Positions 44,880 to 56,504 of a stretch of 64,000 bases of DNA are shown here, piece after piece; positions within the stretch are counted from its first letter, which is position 1; every line of letters begins with the position of its first letter. The position numbers and the translations under genes are program-made. The stretch comes from Hahellaceae bacterium (GTDB taxonomy: Bacteria > Pseudomonadota > Gammaproteobacteria > Pseudomonadales > Oleiphilaceae): positions 172,782-236,781 of the forward strand of contig JADGDV010000004.1 of the NCBI GenBank assembly GCA_016744695.1, written 5' to 3'. The notes under the pieces were generated by a model. That model was not told where the DNA came from. It saw nothing but the letters and a program-made list of their open reading frames with translations, and ran no database searches.

Positions 44880-47138
44880 TTACTGATCTCTACTTATTAG
44901 GAGTTTTGCTAAACGCACTTCTTGCTCTCGTAACCATTCAATTAGCCAGTTAGGTTCAAGAGGCCTTGCATACAGATATCCTTGCGCCTCAGTACACTGA
45001 ATTTTTTTAAGCCAGCCAGCCTGTTCTTCTGTTTCTACACCTTCTGCAATAACCTCTAGATCCAAATCTTTTGCAAGATTAACAATCATTTCTGATAAAC
45101 GAGTGTCAGCCGCTTTTCCCTGCAACTTATCAATAAATGATTTATCTATCTTCAATCGGTGTACCTTTAATTGCTCTAAATAACTCAAAGATGAAAAACC
45201 AGTACCAAAATCATCAATGGCTATTTTTATTCCTCTGTCTGCAACGGCCGATAAAACCCTATTAACCTCCAATCGACCTATCATGGCAATTGATTCCGTG
45301 ATTTCTAATTCGATCTGACAAGGGTCAACAGCCGAGTCTGAAATCGCTCGATCTAACACACTTAAAAAATCAGGGTGTTTGAACTGAGACATAGAGACAT
45401 TAATCCCCATTCTTAGTTTAAATTTGGTTTCTTTCTGAAAATGCTTTAATTGAAACATGGCCGTACGCATCACCCACTCACCCAAGTGGATAATCAGCCC
45501 TGAACTTTCTGCTAAAGGGATAAACCGATCAGGGGGTACCATCTCGCCTTCTTCAGTACGCCACCGCAATAACGCTTCAACGCCTACAGGCAAACCATCA
45601 GCTACGTTGACCTGAGGTTGATAAACCATAAACAGGCGATCACTATCAAAAGCTTTTCTCAAATTATGCAATAAACGAACGCGGGTTTCGGTCTCCATTT
45701 CCATTTCACGCGTAAAATAGCAATGGCTACCCCTGAGGAATTCTTTCGCTTTCTTAAGTGCAATATTCGCTTTTTTCAGAGACTCCTGAGCGTCTTCACC
45801 CCCCACCAAATCATAAAGTCCCAAGGTGACAGAGATTAACTGCTCTTGCTCTACAATCGTGAAGGGCTCGTAGAATATTTCTCTTACTCGATCTGGACTT
45901 AACGCTTCTCTATCGCCTACCAAACCAAAAACATCGCCTGATACTCGCGCAACAAAGGCATCCCCTAACTTATCATGGAGCCTCTGCGCCACGGCGCCCA
46001 ACAAAAAATCTCCGTTAGTCGTGCCTATAGTGTCATTGATCGCACTGAACTGATCAACGTCGACTAATACAACCGAGGCAGAAACATCCTTTTTTATCCA
46101 GTCCTCAATACAATGAGCAAATGCTAAACGGTTGGGAATATCAAGCAAGGAGTCGAAATAGGCATAATGATGAAGCTTCGACAGCATTAATACGTTATTT
46201 AAGCAGACAGAAATATTGGAACAAAACACATCAAGCAAACGGGTTTCTGTATCGTCAAGATGACGAGTCTGGTCAAGGAAGGCAACCAAGTTACGACCAG
46301 ACTGGCCTAAAAAGTAAAGTACGGTGGCGTCACTCTGCAGTACATTACTTTTTTTCTGAATACTGGCTTCTAATGAGTGCTGTACACGAGCATCATTTAT
46401 TTCACATAATTTCTTATTCGCCATTCTGCTATAACGACCCGAGGCAGAAATGACCATATAATCAGAGCCCGCATCAGTATTCCGACCTTCCGCCCTGGTG
46501 CAAACAATGCCGTCATCAGATAAACCAAGCAAGTCTGAAAGTTGATTAATAATTCTCAACGCAAAGGCATCAAAGCCATTACTGTTAATAAGCTCACCTG
46601 ACGAATGAGCAATGAGCTCCAGTCCTTTACGGCTTGCTTCAAGTGCGCGTATTTGTGAGTATGAACGAATAGCCGAGGTTAATGTTGCATACAGTTTGGT
46701 GTGAGTTAACTCGCTTTTATTTCGATAATCGTTAATATCATAATCACGAATGGCATCAAGTTCTGGAGCATAGCCAGGCTGGCCCGTTCTTAATACAATT
46801 CTAAGATCAACCAAGCCTAGGTCATTGCGAATTTTATCCACAATAGCCAAGCCGGCATTATCGCTTTCCATAACGACATCAAGCAGAACAACCGCAATAC
46901 CTTGTTCTTTGCTCAATACATCCAAGGCTTCTTGCCCAGAATAAGCCCTCAGCAACTCAACATTCTTGCCCAATATTTCAACTGAATTTAGCGCTAATTG
47001 AGTGGTTACATGAACATCTTCATCATCATCAACACTTAACACTCGCCATGGGTCAGGCTTTTTGAACAAGGTGGGCACTGATGAGTCGGTATCGTCATCT
47101 AAAAAACTAAGCAAATCATCTTCAGGTGTATCTGGCAT
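44880..47138 (-). CDS. Response regulator with DUF3369, degenerate GGDEF and EAL
   Basis: A 752-residue cytoplasmic regulator. REC occupies about 28-155 with the phosphoacceptor aspartate in VVLLDVVMES; DUF3369, a partner-binding region, follows at about 160-320. The GGDEF domain (about 330-475) reads VSGDVF where GGDEF should be, so it is unlikely to synthesise c-di-GMP. The EAL domain (about 490-740) keeps EALLRW, the INVS asparagine, LEITES, DDFGTGFSS, the LKIDKSF lysine and AEGVE, so c-di-GMP hydrolysis is expected. It is the first gene of the signalling operon, so the kinase probably controls phosphodiesterase output. Confidence 0.93.
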   Translation of the reverse strand: MPDTPEDDLLSFLDDDTDSSVPTLFKKPDPWRVLSVDDDEDVHVTTQLALNSVEILGKNVELLRAYSGQEALDVLSKEQGIAVVLLDVVMESDNAGLAIVDKIRNDLGLVDLRIVLRTGQPGYAPELDAIRDYDINDYRNKSELTHTKLYATLTSAIRSYSQIRALEASRKGLELIAHSSGELINSNGFDAFALRIINQLSDLLGLSDDGIVCTRAEGRNTDAGSDYMVISASGRYSRMANKKLCEINDARVQHSLEASIQKKSNVLQSDATVLYFLGQSGRNLVAFLDQTRHLDDTETRLLDVFCSNISVCLNNVLMLSKLHHYAYFDSLLDIPNRLAFAHCIEDWIKKDVSASVVLVDVDQFSAINDTIGTTNGDFLLGAVAQRLHDKLGDAFVARVSGDVFGLVGDREALSPDRVREIFYEPFTIVEQEQLISVTLGLYDLVGGEDAQESLKKANIALKKAKEFLRGSHCYFTREMEMETETRVRLLHNLRKAFDSDRLFMVYQPQVNVADGLPVGVEALLRWRTEEGEMVPPDRFIPLAESSGLIIHLGEWVMRTAMFQLKHFQKETKFKLRMGINVSMSQFKHPDFLSVLDRAISDSAVDPCQIELEITESIAMIGRLEVNRVLSAVADRGIKIAIDDFGTGFSSLSYLEQLKVHRLKIDKSFIDKLQGKAADTRLSEMIVNLAKDLDLEVIAEGVETEEQAGWLKKIQCTEAQGYLYARPLEPNWLIEWLREQEVRLAKLLISRDQ

Positions 47139-47244
47139 AAAGCCCTCAGTACAAAATAAGACATCGTCATAGGCAATTTAAAAAAGTATTGTTTAAGCAT
47201 AGCCCAAATGTTCAGTACAGAAAGCGTCATTAGATAACAAGCAT

Positions 47245-47307
47245 AAAAAAAGCCGCTGTTTTAAGGCGGCCGGTGGAGTCTAGCTCCTACAGGGAGGTGT
47301 TACCTCC
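47245..47307 (-). terminator. Terminator with extra hairpins downstream of the SLT gene
   Basis: Read on the minus strand, a G/C-rich hairpin (GCCGC/GCGGC at 47252-47256 and 47266-47270) is followed by seven T (47245-47251), a usable intrinsic terminator for the SLT and ptsP genes. Two further small hairpins lie just before it, GGAG/CTCC (47275-47287) and GGAGGT/ACCTCC (47293-47307). Confidence 0.72.
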
Positions 47308-47402
47308 TTCAGCAATGTATCGCTTTTTGAATCTTTGCCTCAGCATCACATCGCTATATGCTCAGTATGGTTCATTTTTTGTATTGGTCAAATATTAATC
47401 AC

Positions 47403-48023
47403 CTAAAAGAACGTACGCATAAACCAGTTACGACTCAGTTCGTCTTTACATCCCCAATATTGTTTGCTGTAACGAATCGCTCTTTGATCTACTTTTTTTG
47501 ATACTTTAATCAACCAAGGTTTTTTATTATAGGTTTTACGACGATAACCCGTTCTGCCTTCATGGTAATTCAGGTACTGATTATAGGTATCCCATTTAGA
47601 GACTTTATTAACCTTATTGGTCTTGTAGATATACCAACCCATAAAATCGATTGCATCATCGAAATCTTCACGATCAGCAAACCAATTGCCAGTTGCATCA
47701 ATGTATTCATCCCAGGTTGCCGTTTTCACCTGTGCATAACCATATGCATCACTGGCTCGCCCAATGGGAATAATCCAGAAGAAATATTGCATGGGTGGCG
47801 CGGCATTATATTTAAACGATGACTCCTGATACATCATCGCCATAGGCACATGAACAGGCGCGCCCCATTTTTCACGTGTTTCAATAGCGGCTTCGTACCA
47901 ATCTCTTTTTTCTTCAAAAATTGAGCATAAATTTTCGGGGTTTTTAGGGGGGGATGTTGCACAACCCGATAGCAATACTGCAGAAGCGATTAAAATAATC
48001 GCTATTAAGTTCTTTTCATTCAT
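47403..48023 (-). CDS. SLT-type lytic transglycosylase-like lipoprotein
   Basis: A 206-residue lipoprotein (lipobox LSGC, cysteine at about residue 21). The SLT fold is indicated by MMYQESSF at about 67-74, where the glutamate is the candidate catalytic residue, then YGYAQVKTATWDEYIDATGN and NQYLNYHEGRTGYRRKTY. It would cleave peptidoglycan between MurNAc and GlcNAc from the outer membrane. It starts 13 bp after ptsP on the same strand, so they are probably one transcript. Confidence 0.88.
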   Translation of the reverse strand: MNEKNLIAIILIASAVLLSGCATSPPKNPENLCSIFEEKRDWYEAAIETREKWGAPVHVPMAMMYQESSFKYNAAPPMQYFFWIIPIGRASDAYGYAQVKTATWDEYIDATGNWFADREDFDDAIDFMGWYIYKTNKVNKVSKWDTYNQYLNYHEGRTGYRRKTYNKKPWLIKVSKKVDQRAIRYSKQYWGCKDELSRNWFMRTFF

Positions 48024-48036
48024 ATTATTTATTTTA

Positions 48037-50319
48037 CTAACTTCCCGCTCTGATCAAACCGCCTAAACCAGCCTGCATTAACTCGGCCTCTAACACTTCA
48101 CGAATACTTTCTTCACTCTCAAGCGCCAAAACTTTAGTCAGTAATGACTCTGCACGTTTAAGGCTAAAAGTACGTATTACCCATTTGATTTTAGGCAAGT
48201 TAAACGCACTCATACTGAGGGTATCGATGCCCATTCCTAAAAGCAAGAGTACAGCGGCGGGGTCTGTGCCCATTTCGCCACATAATGAAACCTTTAAACG
48301 ATATTGATGCGCAATCCGCACAATGCGGTGAATACTGTAAATAACAGCGGGATTCAAAAAATTATAGAGTGACGATACTTTAGGGTTATTACGGTCAACC
48401 GCCAGTAAATACTGTGTTAGATCGTTAGAACCAATAGAAATAAAATCTACCCGCTTGGCCAAGTGCTCCAAAATCATCATTGCAGACGGCACCTCAATCA
48501 TAATACCAACCGAGGGGCGTAAGACCTTAAAGCCTTCTTCTTTCAATTGTGCGATAGCTTCGTCTAGCAAGGAGCGAAAAGCATCAACCTCTTCAATGCG
48601 GCTCACCATGGGCAGCATGATCTTCATATTTTCGATGCCGACATTCGCTCTCAATAAGGCTCGAATTTGTGTCAGAAAGATACTGCCGTTATCCAAAGTA
48701 AAGCGAATGCCTCTCCAGCCAAGATAAGGATTTTCTTCAGTAAACCCAAAATAAGGTAACGCTTTATCACCCCCTATATCGAGGGTTCGCATATACACTG
48801 AGCGAGGTGCGTAGGCCTTGAGTACCTCTCCATATATTTTGGTCTGCTCATCTTCTGTGGGAAAGGTATCATGAAGCATAAAAGGAATTTCTGACCGGTA
48901 AAGCCCGACCCCTTCAGCACCTCTTTCAAGCCCAGGTGAAATATCCGCCAAAAGCCCGGTATTAGCGTATAGGTTAACCCGGTGGTTATCCGTTGTTTCC
49001 GCAGGTAGGTCTTTAAGTTTATCTAAGCCCCGCACCAGCTTCTTTTCTTGGGCAATCAGTCGGCGGTATTCTTGCTGCATAAGGTCTGTAGCATTAAAGA
49101 TCACCTGAGCGCGATAACCATCCATCACCGCGAGCCGCTGATCAATTTTCTTTCGAGAAATATCACCGATCCCCATTACCGCCGTAACACCTAATGCATT
49201 CGCTAACACCGCAGTGTGTGAGAGCGAGGAGCCCTCCATACACACAATACCCACGAGATTATCAACGGCAAATTGGGCAATCTCAGTGATACTTAAACTT
49301 TTAGCCACTAGAATGAAGGGTTCTTCAGGCATGTCTGCCGATAAACTACCTGCACTCACATGCGCATTTAAGCGAGCATAAATGCGTGCCCCTAAATGAC
49401 GAATATCTTCAGCTCTAGCGCGAAGATAAACGTCATCCATTTGATCAAATTCTTGTGCATGCTTTTCTATGGTGTGTTTTAGTGCCGACGAGGCGGTAAG
49501 CCCTTCCCGAATGCGGCTCTCGGTTTCATTCACTATCATGTCATTATCGAGCATCATCAGATAAACGCCAAACAAAGCATGCACATCTTGCGAAACACTA
49601 GACTCTATCTTATCTCCACCGGCCTGAATCTCTAGTTTTACTGATTCGAGAGCCCCTTTAAACGCAACAATTTCGGCGTCTTCATCCTCACAAAGCTGAT
49701 CTTTAACCGTCGATAAATCTTTAAACGCTCTTAGGTAATGTACTCTACCAATCGAAATACCTGAGGCACCTTTAATGCCCTGTACTTTAATCTGGTCACT
49801 GGTTTCTACGGTTGTGAGTGCCGATAGTTTTTCTTGAGTAAGTACCGTTTTTAAAGGCCCGGCTAACTGTGCCGCAATGGTAATTAAAAAGGCTTCTTCT
49901 TCAGCCGAAAAACAACGGGTACCTTTGTTCTGGATAACCAAAACACCAATTATTTTTCGAAAGCTAATAACAGGCACACCTAAAAACCCAGCAAAATGTT
50001 CTTCACCAGACTCAGGGAAGTAGCGATAACTAGGGTGCTTTGAACCGTCTTTAAGACTTAATAAACTTTGGTGTTTACAGATATGGCCAACAAGCCCCTC
50101 TCCAGTGGGCATTCGTACTTTACCAACCGCAGTGCTCGCTAAGCCTTCTGTTGCAACTAATACCCAATCGTCTCTTTCTTCGTCGGCTAAATAAATACTG
50201 CACACATCAGAGCGCGTTGTTTCTTTCACCCGGGCAACAATCAAGTGGAGCAGCTCATCAGCCGATGAAAGCTCACCCGCTTCCTGAAATATTTTCCTGA
50301 GTGCCTGTAAGGGTTCCAT
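48037..50319 (-). CDS. ptsP: PTS-Ntr enzyme I (phosphoenolpyruvate-protein phosphotransferase)
   Basis: Cytoplasmic first enzyme of the nitrogen PTS relay, 760 residues. A GAF domain (about 15-150, SDVCSIYLADEERDDWVLVA) precedes the EI N-domain; the phosphohistidine is in EGSSLSHTAVLANALG at about 365-380, and the PEP-binding barrel has LDIGGDKALPYFG and the catalytic cysteine in SLCGEMGTDP. It passes phosphate from PEP to NPr and then EIIA-Ntr, tuning K+ and nitrogen metabolism. rppH, which normally sits beside ptsP in gammaproteobacteria, is absent; the next gene upstream is the unrelated phosphodiesterase. Confidence 0.96.
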   Translation of the reverse strand: MEPLQALRKIFQEAGELSSADELLHLIVARVKETTRSDVCSIYLADEERDDWVLVATEGLASTAVGKVRMPTGEGLVGHICKHQSLLSLKDGSKHPSYRYFPESGEEHFAGFLGVPVISFRKIIGVLVIQNKGTRCFSAEEEAFLITIAAQLAGPLKTVLTQEKLSALTTVETSDQIKVQGIKGASGISIGRVHYLRAFKDLSTVKDQLCEDEDAEIVAFKGALESVKLEIQAGGDKIESSVSQDVHALFGVYLMMLDNDMIVNETESRIREGLTASSALKHTIEKHAQEFDQMDDVYLRARAEDIRHLGARIYARLNAHVSAGSLSADMPEEPFILVAKSLSITEIAQFAVDNLVGIVCMEGSSLSHTAVLANALGVTAVMGIGDISRKKIDQRLAVMDGYRAQVIFNATDLMQQEYRRLIAQEKKLVRGLDKLKDLPAETTDNHRVNLYANTGLLADISPGLERGAEGVGLYRSEIPFMLHDTFPTEDEQTKIYGEVLKAYAPRSVYMRTLDIGGDKALPYFGFTEENPYLGWRGIRFTLDNGSIFLTQIRALLRANVGIENMKIMLPMVSRIEEVDAFRSLLDEAIAQLKEEGFKVLRPSVGIMIEVPSAMMILEHLAKRVDFISIGSNDLTQYLLAVDRNNPKVSSLYNFLNPAVIYSIHRIVRIAHQYRLKVSLCGEMGTDPAAVLLLLGMGIDTLSMSAFNLPKIKWVIRTFSLKRAESLLTKVLALESEESIREVLEAELMQAGLGGLIRAGS

Positions 50320-50484
50320 GGATGGACTCCAAGCTTATGGGTAGTTTAAAACGCGACAGTTTTAAAACACGATAACTTTAGACCAGATTACTGTAGTTTC
50401 TAGAAGAATAGTAGGGGATTTTAGCAACTTGGATAAGAAGGTCACTGGAGAGAAATCAAGAATATGCAACGAATCATAATAAAA

Positions 50485-50512
50485 ATGAAAAACCCAGCTA
50501 CTTGAGCTGGGT
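50485..50512 (-). terminator. Intrinsic terminator of the phosphodiesterase gene
   Basis: Stem ACCCAGCT (50492-50499) and AGCTGGGT (50505-50512) with a five-base loop; on the minus strand it is followed by a T-rich run (TTTTTCATTTTTA), 24 bp after the stop of the upstream gene. Confidence 0.85.
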
Positions 50513-50535
50513 AATCACATACAAGCTAATAAAAC

Positions 50536-51849
50536 TTATTCAGCAGGAAATACAAACTCACTAGCCACTGGGTAGTGGTCTGAAAGATCCCAACTAGTCC
50601 AATGATCCCACTCAATACTACGTGGCACTAATAAGGTATTGCTTGAGTAAATGGGTGCAACGTGGTCATTTGAGTACAAGACATAATCTAGGTACTCAGT
50701 GTATTGATCTTCTGCATACACATTCACAGGCCCTGCATAAGAGTGAGGATACTCACCTAAAGCAGTTGGTTCAGTGCCATTCATCAAATTCAGGAAGTCA
50801 TAATGCTCTTGAGGGAAGTGAATTTTATCAACATTAAAATCACCCGCCATTAATACAGGCTCACTGGCTGGAATGTTTTTGCTATCAATAAAGCCCTTTA
50901 GCTGAGCTAACTGAGCAAAACGAACAGCGATATCATCAGGCGTAGTATAAGCATGGGTATGCGTGCCAAATAGATTATAGATCTTGCCGTTTTTATTTAT
51001 CTTCGCGTAGTTCATTCCTTTAGAGGCTAAACAGCCATCTGAACGACATGCGTCATATACGGCGTCATCATGTTCAATAATCGGGTAACGACTTGCGATA
51101 AACGAACCACCCGTAAGCAGTTTTCCAAACTTGAATGGAATATCAGTCAGGTAAGGGTATTCAGCTTTTATCTTACTACGAAAGTGAGCCGTTAACGCAG
51201 GGTCAAATAGCTCTTCAAATACAACCGCATCATATCCTTTTACATACTCGGCAATCGTATCAAGACGAGCGTGTGTGTTCTTAGCGGTAATACCTGGCAA
51301 TAAAGCCCATACGTTATAATTTAGAACCTTAAAGCTGGTGTTAGATTCATCACGGGTTTCTGTTTTCCAATCATTATTGATTACATAATGAATATCATCA
51401 CCCGATGCACGGGCATATTGAGAGCGATAAGCCAGTGTTGAGTCTTTACCATCAAAATTCATTGGAATAGTGTGAATATCACGGTCATATTTCCAATTAT
51501 CATTTTCAGCAGAGAGCCACATTTTACTAAAATTCCATGTGCCTTCTAACATCTGTTGTAGCTCAACCGAATGGCTAGCGCCTTGAACGGTTGTGGTGAA
51601 GTAGTATGTTTTCCCCCACTTAATACCCTTGTCACGGTTGTAACGAAGAAACTTAACCGTTCCTAAAGGTGGCACGGTGGTCGCTAATTGCTCCCACTGA
51701 TCGCCATGAGAAATATTGTTATGGCCCGACTGGACGGTATTAATCGTTAGGCTTTCCATCGTACTATTGGTCAGATAGACGTAAGAGTCAGCCCAACTGA
51801 GAGATGCCATGAGAAAACTGGCGATAAAAAGAATGATTTTGCTTTGCAT
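50536..51849 (-). CDS. Secreted sphingomyelinase-like endonuclease/exonuclease/phosphatase-family phosphodiesterase
   Basis: A secreted enzyme of about 437 residues. Signal peptide ends SLSWA-DS; a beta-rich N-terminal domain (about 22-160) precedes the EEP catalytic domain, with NYNVWALLPG, the metal-binding VVFEELFD glutamate, GTHTHAY, GDFNVD and a final WDLSDHYPV, as in bacterial neutral sphingomyelinases and hemolytic phospholipases C. It is predicted to hydrolyse sphingomyelin or related phospholipids outside the cell. The start is ATG 51849, seven bases after an AAGGG site; an upstream ATG at 51864 has no such site. It is a single gene with its own terminator. Confidence 0.87.
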   Translation of the reverse strand: MQSKIILFIASFLMASLSWADSYVYLTNSTMESLTINTVQSGHNNISHGDQWEQLATTVPPLGTVKFLRYNRDKGIKWGKTYYFTTTVQGASHSVELQQMLEGTWNFSKMWLSAENDNWKYDRDIHTIPMNFDGKDSTLAYRSQYARASGDDIHYVINNDWKTETRDESNTSFKVLNYNVWALLPGITAKNTHARLDTIAEYVKGYDAVVFEELFDPALTAHFRSKIKAEYPYLTDIPFKFGKLLTGGSFIASRYPIIEHDDAVYDACRSDGCLASKGMNYAKINKNGKIYNLFGTHTHAYTTPDDIAVRFAQLAQLKGFIDSKNIPASEPVLMAGDFNVDKIHFPQEHYDFLNLMNGTEPTALGEYPHSYAGPVNVYAEDQYTEYLDYVLYSNDHVAPIYSSNTLLVPRSIEWDHWTSWDLSDHYPVASEFVFPAE

Positions 51850-51976
51850 GTTCAGGCCCTTCATTTATATTATTTTTTAATGCGCTCATTGTAAGTACAA
51901 AACATGACATTGAGAGGGACGAAATACGTCACTAACAGGGTCAAATTGCGCAATTGTGAACAGGTCGTCACGCTTT

Positions 51977-53308
51977 ATGATATCTAAAACCAAGCAAACC
52001 CCCTCTTTAGGTCGCTCTTTGTTTCAAATGACCTGGCCTATGCTATTTGGCGTGTTGGCATTAATGAGCTTCCAACTAGCTGACAGTGCATTTATCGGTC
52101 AGCTCGGGGTAAACCCCCTTGCAGCGGTGGGCTTTACCGTCCCTATGTATCAGCTTATCATTGGTGTTCAAGTAGGCTTGGGTATTGCCACAACCGCAGT
52201 GATTTCCAAAGCCTTAGGGGCAAAGCAAGAAGATCACGCCAGACAACTTGGCGGCTTAGTGGTGCTCATAGGTGCATCGGTCATCTGTATTCTTTGTTTG
52301 TTACTTTGGTTCGCACGAGCCAATATTCTTAATGCATTAGGCGGGGAACCTGAACTCCTCCCCACTATTTCACTGTATTGGCAACCCTGGTTGATAAGTG
52401 CCTGGCTTGGAGCCATGCTTTATTTTGGTTATAGCCTGTGCCGCGCTCATGGCAATACGATGTTACCGGGTATTACCATGGTTTTTACCAGCCTGTTAAA
52501 TATTGCCCTCGACCCACTTTACATGTTTGTTTTCGACTGGGGTTTGGTAGGCGCACCCTACGCAACCATTACCTCCTTCGCTATCGGCTGTATGATCATT
52601 TACCCTAAAGTATTATCAAGGTATTGGTTAAGCTTCAAGTTTGATTCAGGTTCAAAACTAAGCTCAATAAAGCAACTTAGTAATATCACTGGCCCTGCTA
52701 TGTTAAGTCAGTTTATGCCGGCACTGTCAGCCATGTTCGCCACTGCCTTAATCGCAAGCTATGGCACAGCAGCCGTGGCCGCTTGGGGCTTAGGGACTCG
52801 TTTAGAGTTTTTCTCCATCGTTATCGTATTGGCATTAACCATGTCTATGCCCCCAATGATAGGCCGTTTTTTGGGCGCAGGAGACTTAGACAGCATTCGC
52901 CAACTGGTTAAGATTTCAGTTAAATTTGTGCTGCTATGGCAGCTGGGCGTGGCAATCATCTGGTTACTACTTTCGGATAGCATAACGGGATTAATGACCA
53001 CAGACCTTTCAGTCGCTGAAATATTACAGCAGTATCTTTTAAGAGTACCGATCAGTTACGGTGCTTTAGGCCTTTGTATGCTGATGGTATCAGTATGCAA
53101 TGCCATGGGGCTGCCCATGCGAGCATTGTTAATTTCGTGTTTAAGGTTATTTCTCTGCTATCTTCCATTGTTATGGATTGGCAGTGTAATTGCGGGTATT
53201 AATGGACTAATGAGTGGAGCGCTAGCAGGTAATTTGGCAGCAGGATTAATGGCTTGGGTGCTTTATCAAAAAGGGTTTAGGAAGGCTGCTAAGATACATC
53301 AATCTTAA
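51977..53308 (+). CDS. MATE family multidrug/cation exporter
   Basis: Inner-membrane exporter of about 443 residues, with 12 hydrophobic helices in two similar halves (LFQMTWPMLFGVLALMSFQL near the start, GAMLSQFMPALSAMFATALI-like start of the second half near residue 235). The DSAFIGQLGVNPLAAVGF segment is typical of MATE proteins. ATG 51977 is chosen; an in-frame GTG at 51956 is possible. It is divergent from the sphingomyelinase-like gene. Substrates are unknown. Confidence 0.88.
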   Translation: MISKTKQTPSLGRSLFQMTWPMLFGVLALMSFQLADSAFIGQLGVNPLAAVGFTVPMYQLIIGVQVGLGIATTAVISKALGAKQEDHARQLGGLVVLIGASVICILCLLLWFARANILNALGGEPELLPTISLYWQPWLISAWLGAMLYFGYSLCRAHGNTMLPGITMVFTSLLNIALDPLYMFVFDWGLVGAPYATITSFAIGCMIIYPKVLSRYWLSFKFDSGSKLSSIKQLSNITGPAMLSQFMPALSAMFATALIASYGTAAVAAWGLGTRLEFFSIVIVLALTMSMPPMIGRFLGAGDLDSIRQLVKISVKFVLLWQLGVAIIWLLLSDSITGLMTTDLSVAEILQQYLLRVPISYGALGLCMLMVSVCNAMGLPMRALLISCLRLFLCYLPLLWIGSVIAGINGLMSGALAGNLAAGLMAWVLYQKGFRKAAKIHQS

Positions 53309-53458
53309 TAACACGGTAGCTTCGTCTTTTACTGAGCTTAATGCTCGGCTTCAATTCTGTAAACAGACTTACTACTGTGGGTTATTTATCGATCATTATT
53401 TACCAGTATGTTAACAGCTAACTTTCGACCTAAAGCCGACTATGAGCTAGATTTCGTA

Positions 53459-54265
53459 TCACCACCAGCGTTGGCGCTTTACGAAAGGCTTGTTCGGATC
53501 TTTACGGTTTCGAATGTCCATGATACGCCAGTTTTTACTAACAAGCTGAGCGATCTGATAAATGGTTTCGCGCGCTAGCAAAGTCCTTGTTGATCCGTTC
53601 CAGCTTTTTTGATTAGTAAACTTAATCGCGGCTGTTGCATCGGGTGATCGCGCTTTTAGTTTTTCAGCCATCGCCATCGCTTCGGCCATAGGGTCTTCAA
53701 CTACGCGAGTCACCAAACCATACTCAAGCGCTTTGTCTGCGTTGATCGGGTCGCCTGTCATGATTAATTCGTTCGCGATATCTTGCGAGATAGTGTTTCG
53801 AATCGTTTGCAGCCCTGCCATATCTGGGACCATACCCCACTTCGCTTCCATGATAGCAAGCTCCGTATCCGGACGTGCATAACGCATATCTGCGCCTAGT
53901 GCTAACGTCATCGCCATACCGTAACTAATGCCATGCATCACACAAATAACAGGTACTGGAAGGCGGTGCCAACCAATACAAAAGCGTTGAGCCATGTTGG
54001 CACCGAAGGGGTTTAACTTCCAACCAATTTTTGCAAATTGGATTGGCTGGCCCATGATGCTTTTAATGTCTATACCAGAACTAAAGTGATCACCCTTGCC
54101 AGAGATAATGACAACGCGTATATCACGGTCTTTCTTGATAACCTTTTGCACGTTCACGATGTCGCACATCAAGTCGAAATTAAACGCATTGAGCTTCTCT
54201 GGTCGGTTGAGGATAACGTGTGCGATACCGTCTTCGACCTTGTAGATAATGTGATTAAATTTCAT
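53459..54265 (-). CDS. Crotonase family protein, possible dienoyl/enoyl-CoA isomerase
   Basis: A 268-residue crotonase-fold enzyme acting on acyl-CoA. The oxyanion segments (FSSGIDIKSIMG and HGISYGMAMTLALGADMRYA) are present. Of the two hydratase glutamates, the first position (GMAMT) is a threonine, while the second (IMEAKWG) is kept and is followed eight residues later by an aspartate (VPDMAG), the spacing of the Glu/Asp pair in delta3,5-delta2,4-dienoyl-CoA isomerase as I recall it. That favours an isomerase over a true hydratase. It lies downstream of a dienoyl-CoA reductase gene, consistent with unsaturated fatty-acyl oxidation. Confidence 0.85.
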   Translation of the reverse strand: MKFNHIIYKVEDGIAHVILNRPEKLNAFNFDLMCDIVNVQKVIKKDRDIRVVIISGKGDHFSSGIDIKSIMGQPIQFAKIGWKLNPFGANMAQRFCIGWHRLPVPVICVMHGISYGMAMTLALGADMRYARPDTELAIMEAKWGMVPDMAGLQTIRNTISQDIANELIMTGDPINADKALEYGLVTRVVEDPMAEAMAMAEKLKARSPDATAAIKFTNQKSWNGSTRTLLARETIYQIAQLVSKNWRIMDIRNRKDPNKPFVKRQRWW

Positions 54266-54332
54266 TACGTTTAACCTTTGATTAGTTCTAGTGATCTTTC
54301 GTGTTTGTGATTCTGATGAGAATGCTTAAAGC

Positions 54333-54354
54333 GTGAGAGCCGAAGCCCTCACGA
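54333..54354. other. Stable hairpin with UUCG loop between the two acyl-CoA genes
   Basis: CGTGAG-x-GC and GC-x-CTCACG (54333-54354) form a stem closed by a TTCG tetraloop on the minus strand, in the 100-bp gap between the reductase stop and the crotonase start. The T-run is on the plus-strand side, so on the minus strand it is more likely an mRNA processing or attenuation element within one transcript. Confidence 0.6.
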
Positions 54355-54365
54355 TTTTTTAGGTG

Positions 54366-56480
<2,115 letters not shown>

Positions 56481-56504
56481 GATTAGTTTGTTATCGTCTC
56501 AAGC

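Noticed and set aside
47274..47307. Possible riboswitch or small RNA between the two minus-strand operons
   Set aside because: Small hairpins next to a terminator, no conserved class recognised, and no gene downstream that would be controlled.
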